DNA of 64,000 nt from CAZSSH01 sp964609825 (GTDB lineage Bacteria > Verrucomicrobiota > Lentisphaeria > Victivallales > Victivallaceae). The stretch covers positions 199,608-263,607 of the forward strand of contig CAZSSH010000007.1 in the NCBI GenBank assembly GCA_964609825.1, given 5' to 3'. The notes below the pieces were generated by a model. That model worked only from the letters and a program-made list of their open reading frames with translations, ran no database searches and was not told the DNA's origin. Both the position numbers and the translations under genes were made by a program. This document shows positions 9,387 to 18,199 of the stretch, in pieces. Positions within the stretch are counted from its first letter, which is position 1. Every line of letters starts with the position of its first letter.

Positions 9387-10748
9387 ATGAAGCAGTTTTT
9401 TTGGGGCAGCGCGACTGCCGCGTATCAGGTGGAGGGCGGCGTGCTGGAGGGCGGCCGCGGTTACTCGGTGTGGGACGCATATTGCCGGATCCCCGGGCGG
9501 GTGCGCGATATGGACAATGCCGACATTGCCTGCGACAGTTATCACCGGTTTGAGGAAGATATTAAAATGCTCCAGCTTTTGGGCGTCAACGCCTACCGCT
9601 TCTCAATCGCCTGGCCGCGAATTTTGCCGACCGGGCGGGGCGAGGTCAACCGCGACGGCCTCGTGTATTACAACAATTTGATCGATGCGCTGCTGGCGGC
9701 GGGGATTACTCCTTTTGTCACTTTGTACCACTGGGATTTGCCCTTGGACTTAGAGATGGCGCATGACGGCTGGCTCAAGCCGTCGATTGTTGACGACTTT
9801 GCCAATTATACTAAAATTTGCTTTGACAACTTTGGCGACCGCGTCAAACACTGGATTACCTTTAACGAGCCCTGGTGCACTTCGGTCTTGGGCTACGGTC
9901 TCGGCGTGTTTCCGCCGGGACGCATTGACCGTGACGAGCCGTATCAAGCGGCCCACAATATTCTGTTGGCCCATGCCAAGGCAGTAAAGCTTTACCGCGA
10001 CGGCAATTACGGCGGCGTTATCGGCATTACCAACAACTGCGACTGGCGCGAGCCCTTGACCCAAAAGCCGGAGGACATCGCCGCTGCCCAGCGCGCGGTC
10101 GAGTTCTTTTACGCGTGGTTTACCGACCCGGTTGTCTTCGGCGAGTACCCGCAAGTCATGCGTGAGCGCCTCGGCAACCGTCTCCCTGAGTTTACCCCTG
10201 CGGAAAAAGCCTTGCTCAAAGGAAGCACCGACTTTTTGGGACTCAATCACTACTCCACATTGTACGCCTCGGCGACGCAGCCCTTGGACGCGGGCGACAT
10301 CGGCGCCAACGGCAACGGCGGGATGAGCGATGATCAGGGGGTCTTTTTGGTCCCCGATCCGGCTTGGGAACAAACCGCGATGCAGTGGAATGTGGTGCCG
10401 TGGGGGTTCAAAAATCTGCTCGTTTGGATCGGCAAGCGTTATCCCGACTACCCGGTGTACGTGACCGAAAACGGCTGCGCCGTTGATGAGCCGACGGTTG
10501 TGGAGGCTATGAATGACGATTTCCGCTGCCGCTTCATCCAAGGCTACACCGACGCCATGCTGGAGGCGGTGAGGCAGCACAAGGTCGATGTCCGCGGCTA
10601 TTTTTGCTGGAGTTTATTGGATAACTTTGAGTGGTGCCACGGCTACAGCAAGCGCTTTGGATTGGTGCGCTGCTCCCCTGACAACCTCGAGCGGATTCCC
10701 AAAAAATCGTTCTTTGCATACCGCCGGATCATCCAAAACAACAGTTAA
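9387..10748 (+). CDS. GH1 family beta-glycosidase
   Basis: Retaining beta-glucosidase or beta-galactosidase of glycoside hydrolase family 1. The 453 residues open with FFWGSATAAYQVEGG and contain the acid/base Glu161 in TFNEPW, the nucleophile Glu361 in VTENG, and the C-terminal WSLLDNFEWCHGYSKRFG. There is no signal peptide, so it should act in the cytoplasm on imported oligosaccharides. Substrate cannot be set from sequence. It precedes the sulfatase and the LacI module, so it may serve the same glycan pathway. Confidence 0.95.
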   Translation: MKQFFWGSATAAYQVEGGVLEGGRGYSVWDAYCRIPGRVRDMDNADIACDSYHRFEEDIKMLQLLGVNAYRFSIAWPRILPTGRGEVNRDGLVYYNNLIDALLAAGITPFVTLYHWDLPLDLEMAHDGWLKPSIVDDFANYTKICFDNFGDRVKHWITFNEPWCTSVLGYGLGVFPPGRIDRDEPYQAAHNILLAHAKAVKLYRDGNYGGVIGITNNCDWREPLTQKPEDIAAAQRAVEFFYAWFTDPVVFGEYPQVMRERLGNRLPEFTPAEKALLKGSTDFLGLNHYSTLYASATQPLDAGDIGANGNGGMSDDQGVFLVPDPAWEQTAMQWNVVPWGFKNLLVWIGKRYPDYPVYVTENGCAVDEPTVVEAMNDDFRCRFIQGYTDAMLEAVRQHKVDVRGYFCWSLLDNFEWCHGYSKRFGLVRCSPDNLERIPKKSFFAYRRIIQNNS

Positions 10749-10826
10749 TTGTTTTTTTGCTGTTTTTCCAAAGGAATTTTTGGGTAACTTTCAGCTTAAA
10801 TTGTTATTTAACGTTTGATTGTATCA

Positions 10827-10855
10827 TTGCAGGCAAAGCAATAAGAGATTATATT
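10827..10855 (+). promoter_or_regulatory. probable sulfatase promoter
   Basis: TTGCAG (10827-10832), 17 bp, TATATT (10850-10855). The arms ATTGC and GCAAT around the -35 form a small inverted repeat that could be an operator. The 10749-10944 gap otherwise holds only A+T-rich sequence. Confidence 0.55.
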
Positions 10856-10944
10856 AAATATAGCAAATCATCCCGGAAATAACAAAAGAAACAGGATCAA
10901 TTGTGATGCGTCATTTGCATCCTTTGTCTTTGAGGAGAGCGTCC

Positions 10945-12435
10945 GTGAAATCCGATTTAACCAAGCCCGATTTGTTGTTGTTGTTTACCGATATGCAACG
11001 CTATGATACGATTGGCGCACTTGGCAACCCGGTGATTAAAACGCCGCATCTTGACGAGTTGGTCAAACGCGGCGTAAGTTTCACCTCCGCCTATACCCCG
11101 TCGCCGGTGTGCGTCCCGGCGCGTTGGTGCATGCAATACGGCAAATACCCCTCTGGTTCGCATTTGACGGATAACGGCGACATGCCGCCCCATGTTGCAG
11201 GTACCTCGCTCCCGGAGCGTTTGCAGGCCTTGGGCTACCGCACCGCCGCTGTCGGCAAATGCCACTTTACGCCGGACAAGCTTGCCATGCGCGGCTTTGA
11301 AAAGCGCATCGTGCAGGAGGAGTGCTGCAGCGAACCCGCCGTTGATGATTATTGCCGCTATTTGCAGCAAAAGGGTTACGATTGCGACGAGCCGCAGGGG
11401 ATCAGGGGGGAGATGTACTATGTGCCGCAGATTTCCCCGTATCCTGCCGCCGACCACCCGAGCGCCTTTGTCGCCAATGAGTCGATCCGGTATATCAGCG
11501 AGCGGGCGGCCAACGGCGAAAATTACTTTTTGACGGCAAGTTTCATTCACCCCCATCCGCCGTTGTCATTGCCCAAGCCGTGGCATCAGTTGTACCGCTC
11601 GTTTGAGATGCCGCCGCCGTTTGCGCCTGACAACAGCACCGATTTTTATACCTGGGTCAATTATTATCAAAACCGTTATAAATATCAGGACCGCGGCTTC
11701 AACCAAAATTTGCAGGAGCTGCAAATCGCCTATTATTATGCCGCGATTTCGTTTGTCGACTACCAGATCGGGCGGATTTTGCAGACGTTGCGCGACAACG
11801 GGACGCTGGACAACACCGTGATTTTGTTTGCCTCCGACCACGGCGAACATTTGGGCGATTATGGCTGCTACGGCAAACGCAGCATGCTCGACCCCTCGAG
11901 CCGCATCCCGCTGATTGCCGGCGGGCCCGGCTTCACGCCGGGGAAAATCTGCCCAAGTCCGGCAAGCTTGGTCGATGTTCTGCCGACCTTTGTCCGGGCG
12001 GCAGGCGGCGACGCCCTTGAAAGTGACGGGTTGCCGTTGCAGCAAATCGCCGCCGGGGCGACCGACCGCAAATATGTCTACTCCCAGTTTGCGCTCGACG
12101 GCGAAGCCATTTATCTGATTGTTTCGCAGGACTGGAAATATATTTACAGCGCCGGGGACGACAAAGAGTGGCTCTTTGACCGCAACATGGCGCGGGAGAG
12201 CGTCTCCGTCGCCGCTCAACATCCGGCGGTGCGTGACGCCCTCAAACAAGCTTTGCTCCGTTATTTGCGCGCTGGCGGTTTCGCCGGAGCGTGGAAGGAG
12301 GGTGACGGCGGCCTTGACTGGTGCCGCTACGTCAAGCGCGATTTGAGCTTTTTAAACGATCCCAAGGCCGAACTCCTGAAGCAGGATCACTCACTGCACC
12401 CGTTTGACTTGCCCGGCTACCGCGAACGGGAATAA
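10945..12435 (+). CDS. sulfatase (formylglycine, Cys type)
   Basis: Arylsulfatase-family (S1) enzyme removing sulfate esters, probably from a sulfated glycan. The core C-X-P-A-R signature CVPARW gives the cysteine (residue 56 from the start chosen) that must be oxidised to formylglycine by a maturase not seen here. Metal-site segments are FTDMQRYD near the N-terminus and FASDHGEHLGDYG further on. The start chosen is GTG 10945, because GAGGAG lies seven bases upstream; an ATG at 10903 in the same frame has no SD and would add 14 residues. No signal peptide, so a cytoplasmic enzyme is likely. Confidence 0.93.
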   Translation: MKSDLTKPDLLLLFTDMQRYDTIGALGNPVIKTPHLDELVKRGVSFTSAYTPSPVCVPARWCMQYGKYPSGSHLTDNGDMPPHVAGTSLPERLQALGYRTAAVGKCHFTPDKLAMRGFEKRIVQEECCSEPAVDDYCRYLQQKGYDCDEPQGIRGEMYYVPQISPYPAADHPSAFVANESIRYISERAANGENYFLTASFIHPHPPLSLPKPWHQLYRSFEMPPPFAPDNSTDFYTWVNYYQNRYKYQDRGFNQNLQELQIAYYYAAISFVDYQIGRILQTLRDNGTLDNTVILFASDHGEHLGDYGCYGKRSMLDPSSRIPLIAGGPGFTPGKICPSPASLVDVLPTFVRAAGGDALESDGLPLQQIAAGATDRKYVYSQFALDGEAIYLIVSQDWKYIYSAGDDKEWLFDRNMARESVSVAAQHPAVRDALKQALLRYLRAGGFAGAWKEGDGGLDWCRYVKRDLSFLNDPKAELLKQDHSLHPFDLPGYRERE

Positions 12436-12440
12436 CGTTT

Positions 12441-12460
12441 GAATAATTTAAAATTTATTC
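12441..12460. promoter_or_regulatory. A+T-rich palindrome downstream of sulfatase
   Basis: Inverted arms GAATAA / TTATTC separated by 8 bp, 31 bp before the LacI promoter -35. It could be an upstream operator or the remnant of a terminator; it lacks a G+C stem. Confidence 0.3.
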
Positions 12461-12491
12461 AAAAATTATTCAACAAAATCGTTGGTTTTGA

Positions 12492-12526
12492 TTGCAGTAT
12501 TCCCCGGTTTATGGTATAATTAAACC
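12492..12526 (+). promoter_or_regulatory. promoter with overlapping operator for the LacI-pseudopilin module
   Basis: TTGCAG (12492-12497), 17 bp, TATAAT (12515-12520) with an extended TG. The -10 sits inside an inverted repeat GGTTTA (12506-12511) / TAAACC (12521-12526), the position expected for a repressor site. Likely autoregulation by the LacI protein 17 bp downstream. Confidence 0.65.
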
Positions 12527-12542
12527 AAAGGACAGTGCAATC

Positions 12543-13514
12543 ATGACCAAAAAATTAACCACTACCCGACTAGCCGAGATTACCGGCGTATCGCAAAGCA
12601 CGGTGTCGCGGGTGCTCAACAATCACCGCGGCGTCAACCCGGTCAAGCGCGAACGGGTGTTGTCGGCGATGTCCGAGTTAAATTATACTGCCAAAGACCG
12701 CAAACGGCCGGTGGGGATCGTGATTTGTCCCTTGCCCGAGCAAAAAAATATGCTCGCTTTGGAATTTTTTGACACCGAAGTCACCGCCATCGGCGAAACG
12801 TTGGACGAAAACCGGATCAAACACCAGATCATCCATCTTGCGGCCGAAGCCAAGTCCCTGACGGTCAATTACAAAGATTTTTCGGGGTTCATTTTGGTCA
12901 ACTCTCCCAGTATGGAGCTCATTGGCGAAATCCGCGAGCGCCGCATCCCTTTGGTCATTGCGAGCTCCAAAGCGCCGCTTTTCGGTGTTGCCGATTACGA
13001 TGTGGTGGGGCCCGACGAGCTGGAGAGCGCCTTGGCCGCCTGCCGTTATCTGGCAAGCTTTGAGACTGAGATCGGTCTTATTATCTCCGACTCCAACCGC
13101 AGCCGCGTCGAGTGTTTCCAAATGGCGATGCAATACCTCAAGCGGCCATTGATCAAGGCCGAAAACATTCACTTGGCGCCCTCGACCGAGACGGCTGATT
13201 TTATCGTGATTTTGCACCGGTTGATCCGGCAAAAAAAGATACTGCCGTGGATGGTCATCGATCACTACGAGGCGGCGTTGTCGCTGCACCCGATTTTTGA
13301 GTTCAGCAACTACAAGGTGCCGCGGGATGTCAAAATTTTGACCTACTCGCACTCGGTGCGGCAAAATAAATTTCCATCGCTGTTTCAGGATCCGCAGCTG
13401 TTGGGGCGCAAGGCCGCGACACGCATGGCGGAAAAAATCAACCATCCCGACGACCCCGCCCATTACGTCAAAATTCCAATGAAATTGGTCAATATTGAAA
13501 GGAGCCAATCATGA
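12543..13514 (+). CDS. LacI family transcriptional regulator
   Basis: 323 residues: N-terminal LacI helix-turn-helix and hinge (TTRLAEITGVSQSTVSRVLNN, then VNPVKRERVLSAMSELNY) followed by a periplasmic-binding-protein-like effector domain. ATG 12543 is chosen over an upstream in-frame codon because the HTH begins right after it and AAGGA lies 11 bases upstream. The stop overlaps the pseudopilin ATG by four bases, so the two are translationally coupled. It probably senses a sugar released by the glycan enzymes that follow. Confidence 0.93.
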   Translation: MTKKLTTTRLAEITGVSQSTVSRVLNNHRGVNPVKRERVLSAMSELNYTAKDRKRPVGIVICPLPEQKNMLALEFFDTEVTAIGETLDENRIKHQIIHLAAEAKSLTVNYKDFSGFILVNSPSMELIGEIRERRIPLVIASSKAPLFGVADYDVVGPDELESALAACRYLASFETEIGLIISDSNRSRVECFQMAMQYLKRPLIKAENIHLAPSTETADFIVILHRLIRQKKILPWMVIDHYEAALSLHPIFEFSNYKVPRDVKILTYSHSVRQNKFPSLFQDPQLLGRKAATRMAEKINHPDDPAHYVKIPMKLVNIERSQS

Positions 13515-14161
13515 AACGTCCCCTTTTTTTTACCCTAATCGAGCTTTTGGTGGTGATTGCCATCATTGCCATCCTCGCCTCGATGCTGCTCCCCGCTCTC
13601 AACAAAGCTCGGGTCAAGGCGCGCAGCACGGCGTGTCTCAGTAACCAAAAGCAAATCGGTGTCGTGTTTGCGATGTACATTGACGGTTTTAACGGCTATA
13701 TCCCGCCCTGCGGTACGACCTATGAGGTCTGGGGACAGGCGCTGCTGCGGGCCAAGTTGGCACCCTACGGGAAAGGGGTCAACTCCCAGTGGAGCGAGGT
13801 TTGTGCCGTCCGCAAAGACACCACCCCGACCGGGATTTGGAAGTGCCCAGAGGGGGACAAAACCGTCAATGACTACTGGACGAGCCAGTCGCACTACGGG
13901 ATCAACGGCGAAACCTTTCAAAACGTTTACCGCAAGATCAACTTTACCAAGCGCCCGGGTTCGCTCGGGTTACTCGCCGACACCAACAATTTTATGGCCT
14001 TTTACCGGACCAACCTTGCGGACGAAAGCTCGGGTAACCCGGCATCAAAACTGCGTTACAAGCATGACGGACGGGTTAACTTTTTGATGTTGGGCGGGCA
14101 CTGCACCAATTTTGAAATGCTGCGCGTACCCGACCGCACCATCCAATTTTGGCAACCGTAA
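13511..14161 (+). CDS. pseudopilin-like protein, H-X9-DG family (module 1)
   Basis: 216 residues with a short positively charged leader and the class III N-methylation segment FFTLIELLVVIAIIAILASM, followed by a helix and a variable, probably surface-exposed C-terminal domain. Such proteins resemble type II secretion pseudopilins or Planctomycete/Lentisphaera DUF1559-type prepilins. The tail signature H-X9-DG is degenerate here (H-X9-GG, in YKHDGRVNFLMLGGHC). The residue before the methylation segment is Phe, not the usual Gly. AGGAG precedes the ATG, which overlaps the LacI stop. Confidence 0.9.
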   Translation: MKRPLFFTLIELLVVIAIIAILASMLLPALNKARVKARSTACLSNQKQIGVVFAMYIDGFNGYIPPCGTTYEVWGQALLRAKLAPYGKGVNSQWSEVCAVRKDTTPTGIWKCPEGDKTVNDYWTSQSHYGINGETFQNVYRKINFTKRPGSLGLLADTNNFMAFYRTNLADESSGNPASKLRYKHDGRVNFLMLGGHCTNFEMLRVPDRTIQFWQP

Positions 14162-14185
14162 TTTTTTGCAAACAGGAGAGAAAAA

Positions 14186-14734
14186 ATGAAAAAAGAGTGT
14201 ATGTTATTAGCAAGTTTGTTATTTGCTGCCACCGCCTCCGCCGCGGTGTGGGAAGATTTTGAGACGACTTCGCCGTGGGGCTCCTGGGCCGACGCCAAAT
14301 CGCCCAAACCGGCGGTGACCATTGAGGACGAGTCGGGGAGCGGCAGCGGAGTAAAGTGCATGCAGCTGGTATTTCCCGGCGCCGAATCGTTTTGCGGCGT
14401 CAGCAAAGGGGGGGTGCATATCCCGGCGACGGCGGCAACCTTGGAATTTTGGGTTAAGCCAATCGAGGGAAAAATCCCCCACACGGTGATTTTGCAGATG
14501 ATCAATGAGGACAAAACGCGCGACATCTTTCGCGCCAATTTTGATGCGGGCAAAAGCGGAGAGTGGAAAAAAGTGGTGATACCGTTGACCAATTTTAAGT
14601 ATGTCTACAGTCAGGGCAAGGCCAACATCCCGGCGGAGTTGGACCGGCAAAAACCGTTTGAGCTTGCTTTTTTGCTTGACGCCAAGCAGCCCAAAACGGT
14701 GTTCCGCATTGATGATTTAAGTTGGGGCGAGTAA
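14186..14734 (+). CDS. secreted beta-domain protein, probable carbohydrate-binding
   Basis: 182 residues with a clear signal peptide (cleavage near ASA-AV). The mature part looks like a single beta-sandwich (WEDFETTSPWGSWADAKSP, LEFWVKPIEG, FRIDDLSWGE at the end), a layout common in CBM-type modules. It is plainly homologous to the first ~180 residues of the next gene, nine bases downstream, so this is a free-standing version of that domain. SD AGGAGAG precedes ATG 14186. Binding specificity is unknown. Confidence 0.8.
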   Translation: MKKECMLLASLLFAATASAAVWEDFETTSPWGSWADAKSPKPAVTIEDESGSGSGVKCMQLVFPGAESFCGVSKGGVHIPATAATLEFWVKPIEGKIPHTVILQMINEDKTRDIFRANFDAGKSGEWKKVVIPLTNFKYVYSQGKANIPAELDRQKPFELAFLLDAKQPKTVFRIDDLSWGE

Positions 14735-14743
14735 GGAAACAGT

Positions 14744-17700
14744 ATGGCAAAATTTGCTCTGGTTTTGGCGGTGGCCGTATTTGTCGCGGCGCTTGGTGCT
14801 TTTGACGATTTTGAGGCGCCGGCGCTCTCCGGCTGGGGAACGTGGTGCGACGCCAAATCCGTCAAACCGCAGTTGACTTTGGTCAATGACGCCGCCGTCG
14901 GGACGCAATCGATGAAGGTTGTATTTTCGGGCACCGAGAGCTTTGGCGGCATCAATCACGGTCGATTGGTCATCCCTCCGGACGCCGATGCTTTGGCATT
15001 TTATTTGAAGCCGGTTGCTGGCAATTATCCCTCCACGCTTTTGCTCGAGACTGAGACCGACGGCCCCGGCGGCCGCCCGACTTTTAAGGCGGACATCCCG
15101 GCAGCTAAGATGGGGGAGTGGACCAAAATCACATTGCCCTTAACGTCGTTTGCTTACGCTTTTACCAAAAACGGTCCGCAAAAAAGTCAGGAGCTTGACC
15201 GCACACAATCCTTTAACCTCGTGTTGATCGCTTACCGTCAGCCGGGGGGGACGTTTCTCCTTGACAATGTAAAATGGGGGAAAACAAATCCTGCCCCGGC
15301 GGTGGCCAAAGTCGATCAGACGGGCAAAAATCTCCTCCGTTTTGACACTTCTTTTGAGAGCGGTCCGGCCGGGTGGATGTATTACCGCTCGGATGCGCCG
15401 TTGACCGGTTTTTCGGGCGACGGGGCAAGCGGCAAGCGCTGTTTGGAGCTGTCATCCCGCGAAGGCAACAACTGGGTGCGCTCCGGCGACTTGTTTGATA
15501 TCGTCAGGGCGGGGCAACCCTATGTCATCAGCTTTTACGCCAGGGCGGTCAAGGGGCAAAATGTCCGGTTGTCGCTTCTCAATATCCACTGGCGTTATCT
15601 GGCCGGACAAACTTTTAACCTGACCAACGAGTGGCGGCGCTGTACTTTGGCCGTGCCGCCGCAGACCAAGGATGAAATCGTCTATCTGGCGGCGATGAGC
15701 GACGAGAGTGATTACCAAATCCGGTTGGACAATTTCATGCTGGAGGCCGGGACCGTCGCCGGTGATTACCGGCCGTCGGAGCCGATTTTTTGGCGCGCCT
15801 CGACCGGGCAGCCGGGGGAAGTCGTGCGGCTCGGCGAACCGCTCCAATATCAGCTTGATGTATTCAATGCCGCATTGCCGGTCGGCAATCTGGTATTGCA
15901 AGCCAGATTGGGCGACCAAAAGATTTACGAGCAGCCGCTTCAATTACCGCCGACAAATTCGGACGGTATCGCCATGCCGGTTGATTTTGCTCAAAATTGC
16001 GGCTATTACCCGGTCCGTTTTACCTTGCTCGCCGACGGTAACGTCGTCAAGGAGGAGATTTTTCCGTTTGCCGTGGTCCCCGTCGTGACCGTCAATGATC
16101 CGTTTTTCGGAGTTTCGGCCAATTATGTGCCGCATCAGGCCGTGGAGCGCGCCGGAGCCGCGTGGACGCGCGGCAACAGTCCGGCGTGGCAGGCCGCCGC
16201 GGTCGCCATGGATCAAGTCAATCTCAAAAAACCAACTCAGGGACGCTTAAAGCAGCTTTATACCATAACCGACTTGACCCAGCCCCCGGCGTGGGTCAAA
16301 AAGGACGGGTTGCTGCCCGCCGATGCCAATGATTTGCAGCCCTATCTTGCCGTTTTGGCGCGCGAATACGGCGAAAGTGCCGGTGCTTTTGAGCTTCAAA
16401 ATGAGCCCGATTTAACCATGGTACGCGACGGCGTCACTTTGGCGGCGGCCGCCAAATTTTTGGCCGGGGCGCTGCAAATAACGCAAAGTGAGCTCAAGAC
16501 GACCGGGAAACCCTTGGCTCTCAATATCTCCGGCGTCGGCAAACCCTTTGCCGAAGCGGTGTTTGCTCAAAATCCCGGGAGCTTTGACGTCTTGGCGGTG
16601 CATCCTTATACTTACCCCCGTTATCTCGGGCCCAAGGCGGGCTATTGCTCCAGCCCGGAAGACGGCAAGCTGCGCGACAATTTGCTCGATTATGTCGCCA
16701 TGATTGAGCGCTATCAGCATCACCAGCAACTTTGGATCGGCGAATTGGGCTTCGGCCTCGACATCCATGAGCCGTTTGACGGCAAGGCGGCGGAAACGTT
16801 TGCCGCGTATGTGGCGCGCTCACTCCTGCTGGCCCGGACGGTTCCCCAAGTCAAGCATGTGATCTGGTTTAACGCCCTCGGCGACTTGGAGCGCGATTTG
16901 TACGAGTACGGGCTCTGGCGCAACCAAAACGGCATCAAGCCATTGCCCGCCGTCGCCGCCTTTGCGACCGTGGCGGCGATGCTGAACGGGGCGGATCATG
17001 TCGAGCTGATTTTGGATCAGGAGGTTAAAATCGTCCGCTGGCAGACTCCGGGCAAGGTTGGTTACGCGGTCTGGTGCGTCAAGCCCAAGACCGCATTGAT
17101 CAAGCATCCGCTTGCCGATGTGCTTGTCGTTGACGGTTACGGCAAACCTTGCGGCAATGAGCTGACCATCGGCGTTATGCCGCAATATGTGACTGGCGAA
17201 GCATCCGGCCAAGCCCTCATTGAGCGGCAATTGCTGACCTTTGTCGGGCAAAGCGAGCCTTACCGTGTCCAATCCAGGCTGGTGGCGGATGACCGGTTGG
17301 AGCTGGCGATTTTTAATCAGACACCGGATGATTTTAACGGCGTCATCCGGTTGGGCGGTCAAAGCATCAAAGCCGGGTTGCCGTCGCAAAAGACAACGGC
17401 GCTTGCCGTCGGTTTGACGCCCAAAATCGCCGACGGCGGCGAGGAGCGCGTCCTTACGATCGGCGAAAACGCTCAAATCTTGTCATTTTCCGCGATGCTG
17501 CAGGTCCCATATGTCAAAAATTTTGACTGGCAAAATGCCGACAGGGTAAATTTGCCGGTTGCTGTTACCTTGGACCGGCGCGAGGACATCCAGCCGCCCG
17601 ACCCGACAGTTAACTGGACCGGCCCCGCCGACCTCTCGGCCAAAGTGGTGCTGACATGGGATGACGCCGCGTTTTATTTGATTGCCGCCGTCGCCGACGA

Positions 17701-18121
17701 CAAATCCGAGCCCGCTGTCGGCAAGGAGCCATTGTGGCACGGCGATTGTCTGCAAATCGCCTTTGACGGCGGCAATGATGCCGTCAAAGGTCAAGCTTAT
17801 GACCAAAATGATTACGAGTTCGGCTTTGCTTTGGGCCACCCGGCCTGGTGCTATCAGCGCCCCGGCAACGACAAAACGCATGCGATTGACGACAAAATAT
17901 TGGTCAAAATCACCCGTGAAGGCGATTTCACCGTGTATCGCGCGGCCATCCCGTGGAGTGAAATCAGTGCCGTCACACCAGTAGCCGGGCGCATCGCCGG
18001 GTTTAATCTGGCGGTGACGGACCGCGACGACAAGGTGTGCAATTATCACTTGGAGTGGTCGGGCGGACTCTCGCCCTACAAGGACCCGTCGCGGTTTCAC
18101 AAAATAAAATTGGCAAAGTAA
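14744..18121 (+). CDS. large secreted multidomain glycoside hydrolase-like protein
   Basis: 1125 residues. Signal peptide (1-19); residues ~20-180 homologous to the preceding gene's product; ~190-345 a CBM4/9-like sandwich (SGPAGWMYYRS ... YQIRLDNFMLEAG); ~440-800 a TIM-barrel glycosidase domain of clan-A type with Glu554 in FELQNEPD as probable acid/base and Glu667 in WIGELGFG as probable nucleophile; ~910-1125 a CBM9-like domain (AKVVLTWDDAAFYLIAAVAD ... RFHKIKLAK). The barrel recalls GH39/GH5-like enzymes but I cannot name the family. It probably acts outside the cytoplasm on a polysaccharide in the LacI-controlled module. Confidence 0.85.
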   Translation: MAKFALVLAVAVFVAALGAFDDFEAPALSGWGTWCDAKSVKPQLTLVNDAAVGTQSMKVVFSGTESFGGINHGRLVIPPDADALAFYLKPVAGNYPSTLLLETETDGPGGRPTFKADIPAAKMGEWTKITLPLTSFAYAFTKNGPQKSQELDRTQSFNLVLIAYRQPGGTFLLDNVKWGKTNPAPAVAKVDQTGKNLLRFDTSFESGPAGWMYYRSDAPLTGFSGDGASGKRCLELSSREGNNWVRSGDLFDIVRAGQPYVISFYARAVKGQNVRLSLLNIHWRYLAGQTFNLTNEWRRCTLAVPPQTKDEIVYLAAMSDESDYQIRLDNFMLEAGTVAGDYRPSEPIFWRASTGQPGEVVRLGEPLQYQLDVFNAALPVGNLVLQARLGDQKIYEQPLQLPPTNSDGIAMPVDFAQNCGYYPVRFTLLADGNVVKEEIFPFAVVPVVTVNDPFFGVSANYVPHQAVERAGAAWTRGNSPAWQAAAVAMDQVNLKKPTQGRLKQLYTITDLTQPPAWVKKDGLLPADANDLQPYLAVLAREYGESAGAFELQNEPDLTMVRDGVTLAAAAKFLAGALQITQSELKTTGKPLALNISGVGKPFAEAVFAQNPGSFDVLAVHPYTYPRYLGPKAGYCSSPEDGKLRDNLLDYVAMIERYQHHQQLWIGELGFGLDIHEPFDGKAAETFAAYVARSLLLARTVPQVKHVIWFNALGDLERDLYEYGLWRNQNGIKPLPAVAAFATVAAMLNGADHVELILDQEVKIVRWQTPGKVGYAVWCVKPKTALIKHPLADVLVVDGYGKPCGNELTIGVMPQYVTGEASGQALIERQLLTFVGQSEPYRVQSRLVADDRLELAIFNQTPDDFNGVIRLGGQSIKAGLPSQKTTALAVGLTPKIADGGEERVLTIGENAQILSFSAMLQVPYVKNFDWQNADRVNLPVAVTLDRREDIQPPDPTVNWTGPADLSAKVVLTWDDAAFYLIAAVADDKSEPAVGKEPLWHGDCLQIAFDGGNDAVKGQAYDQNDYEFGFALGHPAWCYQRPGNDKTHAIDDKILVKITREGDFTVYRAAIPWSEISAVTPVAGRIAGFNLAVTDRDDKVCNYHLEWSGGLSPYKDPSRFHKIKLAK

Positions 18122-18142
18122 TGTATATTTGTCGCATGGCAT

Positions 18143-18171
18143 TTGAAATCACGCTCTTATGATGATATTTT
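18143..18171 (+). promoter_or_regulatory. possible promoter for SGNH hydrolase gene
   Basis: TTGAAA (18143-18148), 17 bp, TATTTT (18166-18171), in the 78 bp gap after the glycosidase gene. It suggests that the esterase and EamA genes can be expressed separately. Confidence 0.45.
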
Positions 18172-18199
18172 ATAGGATTATTATCATTAAGAGGTGATT

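Noticed and set aside
10903..10944. ATG 10903 as sulfatase start
   Set aside because: It has no SD and adds residues unlike the family; GTG 10945 has GAGGAG at good spacing.
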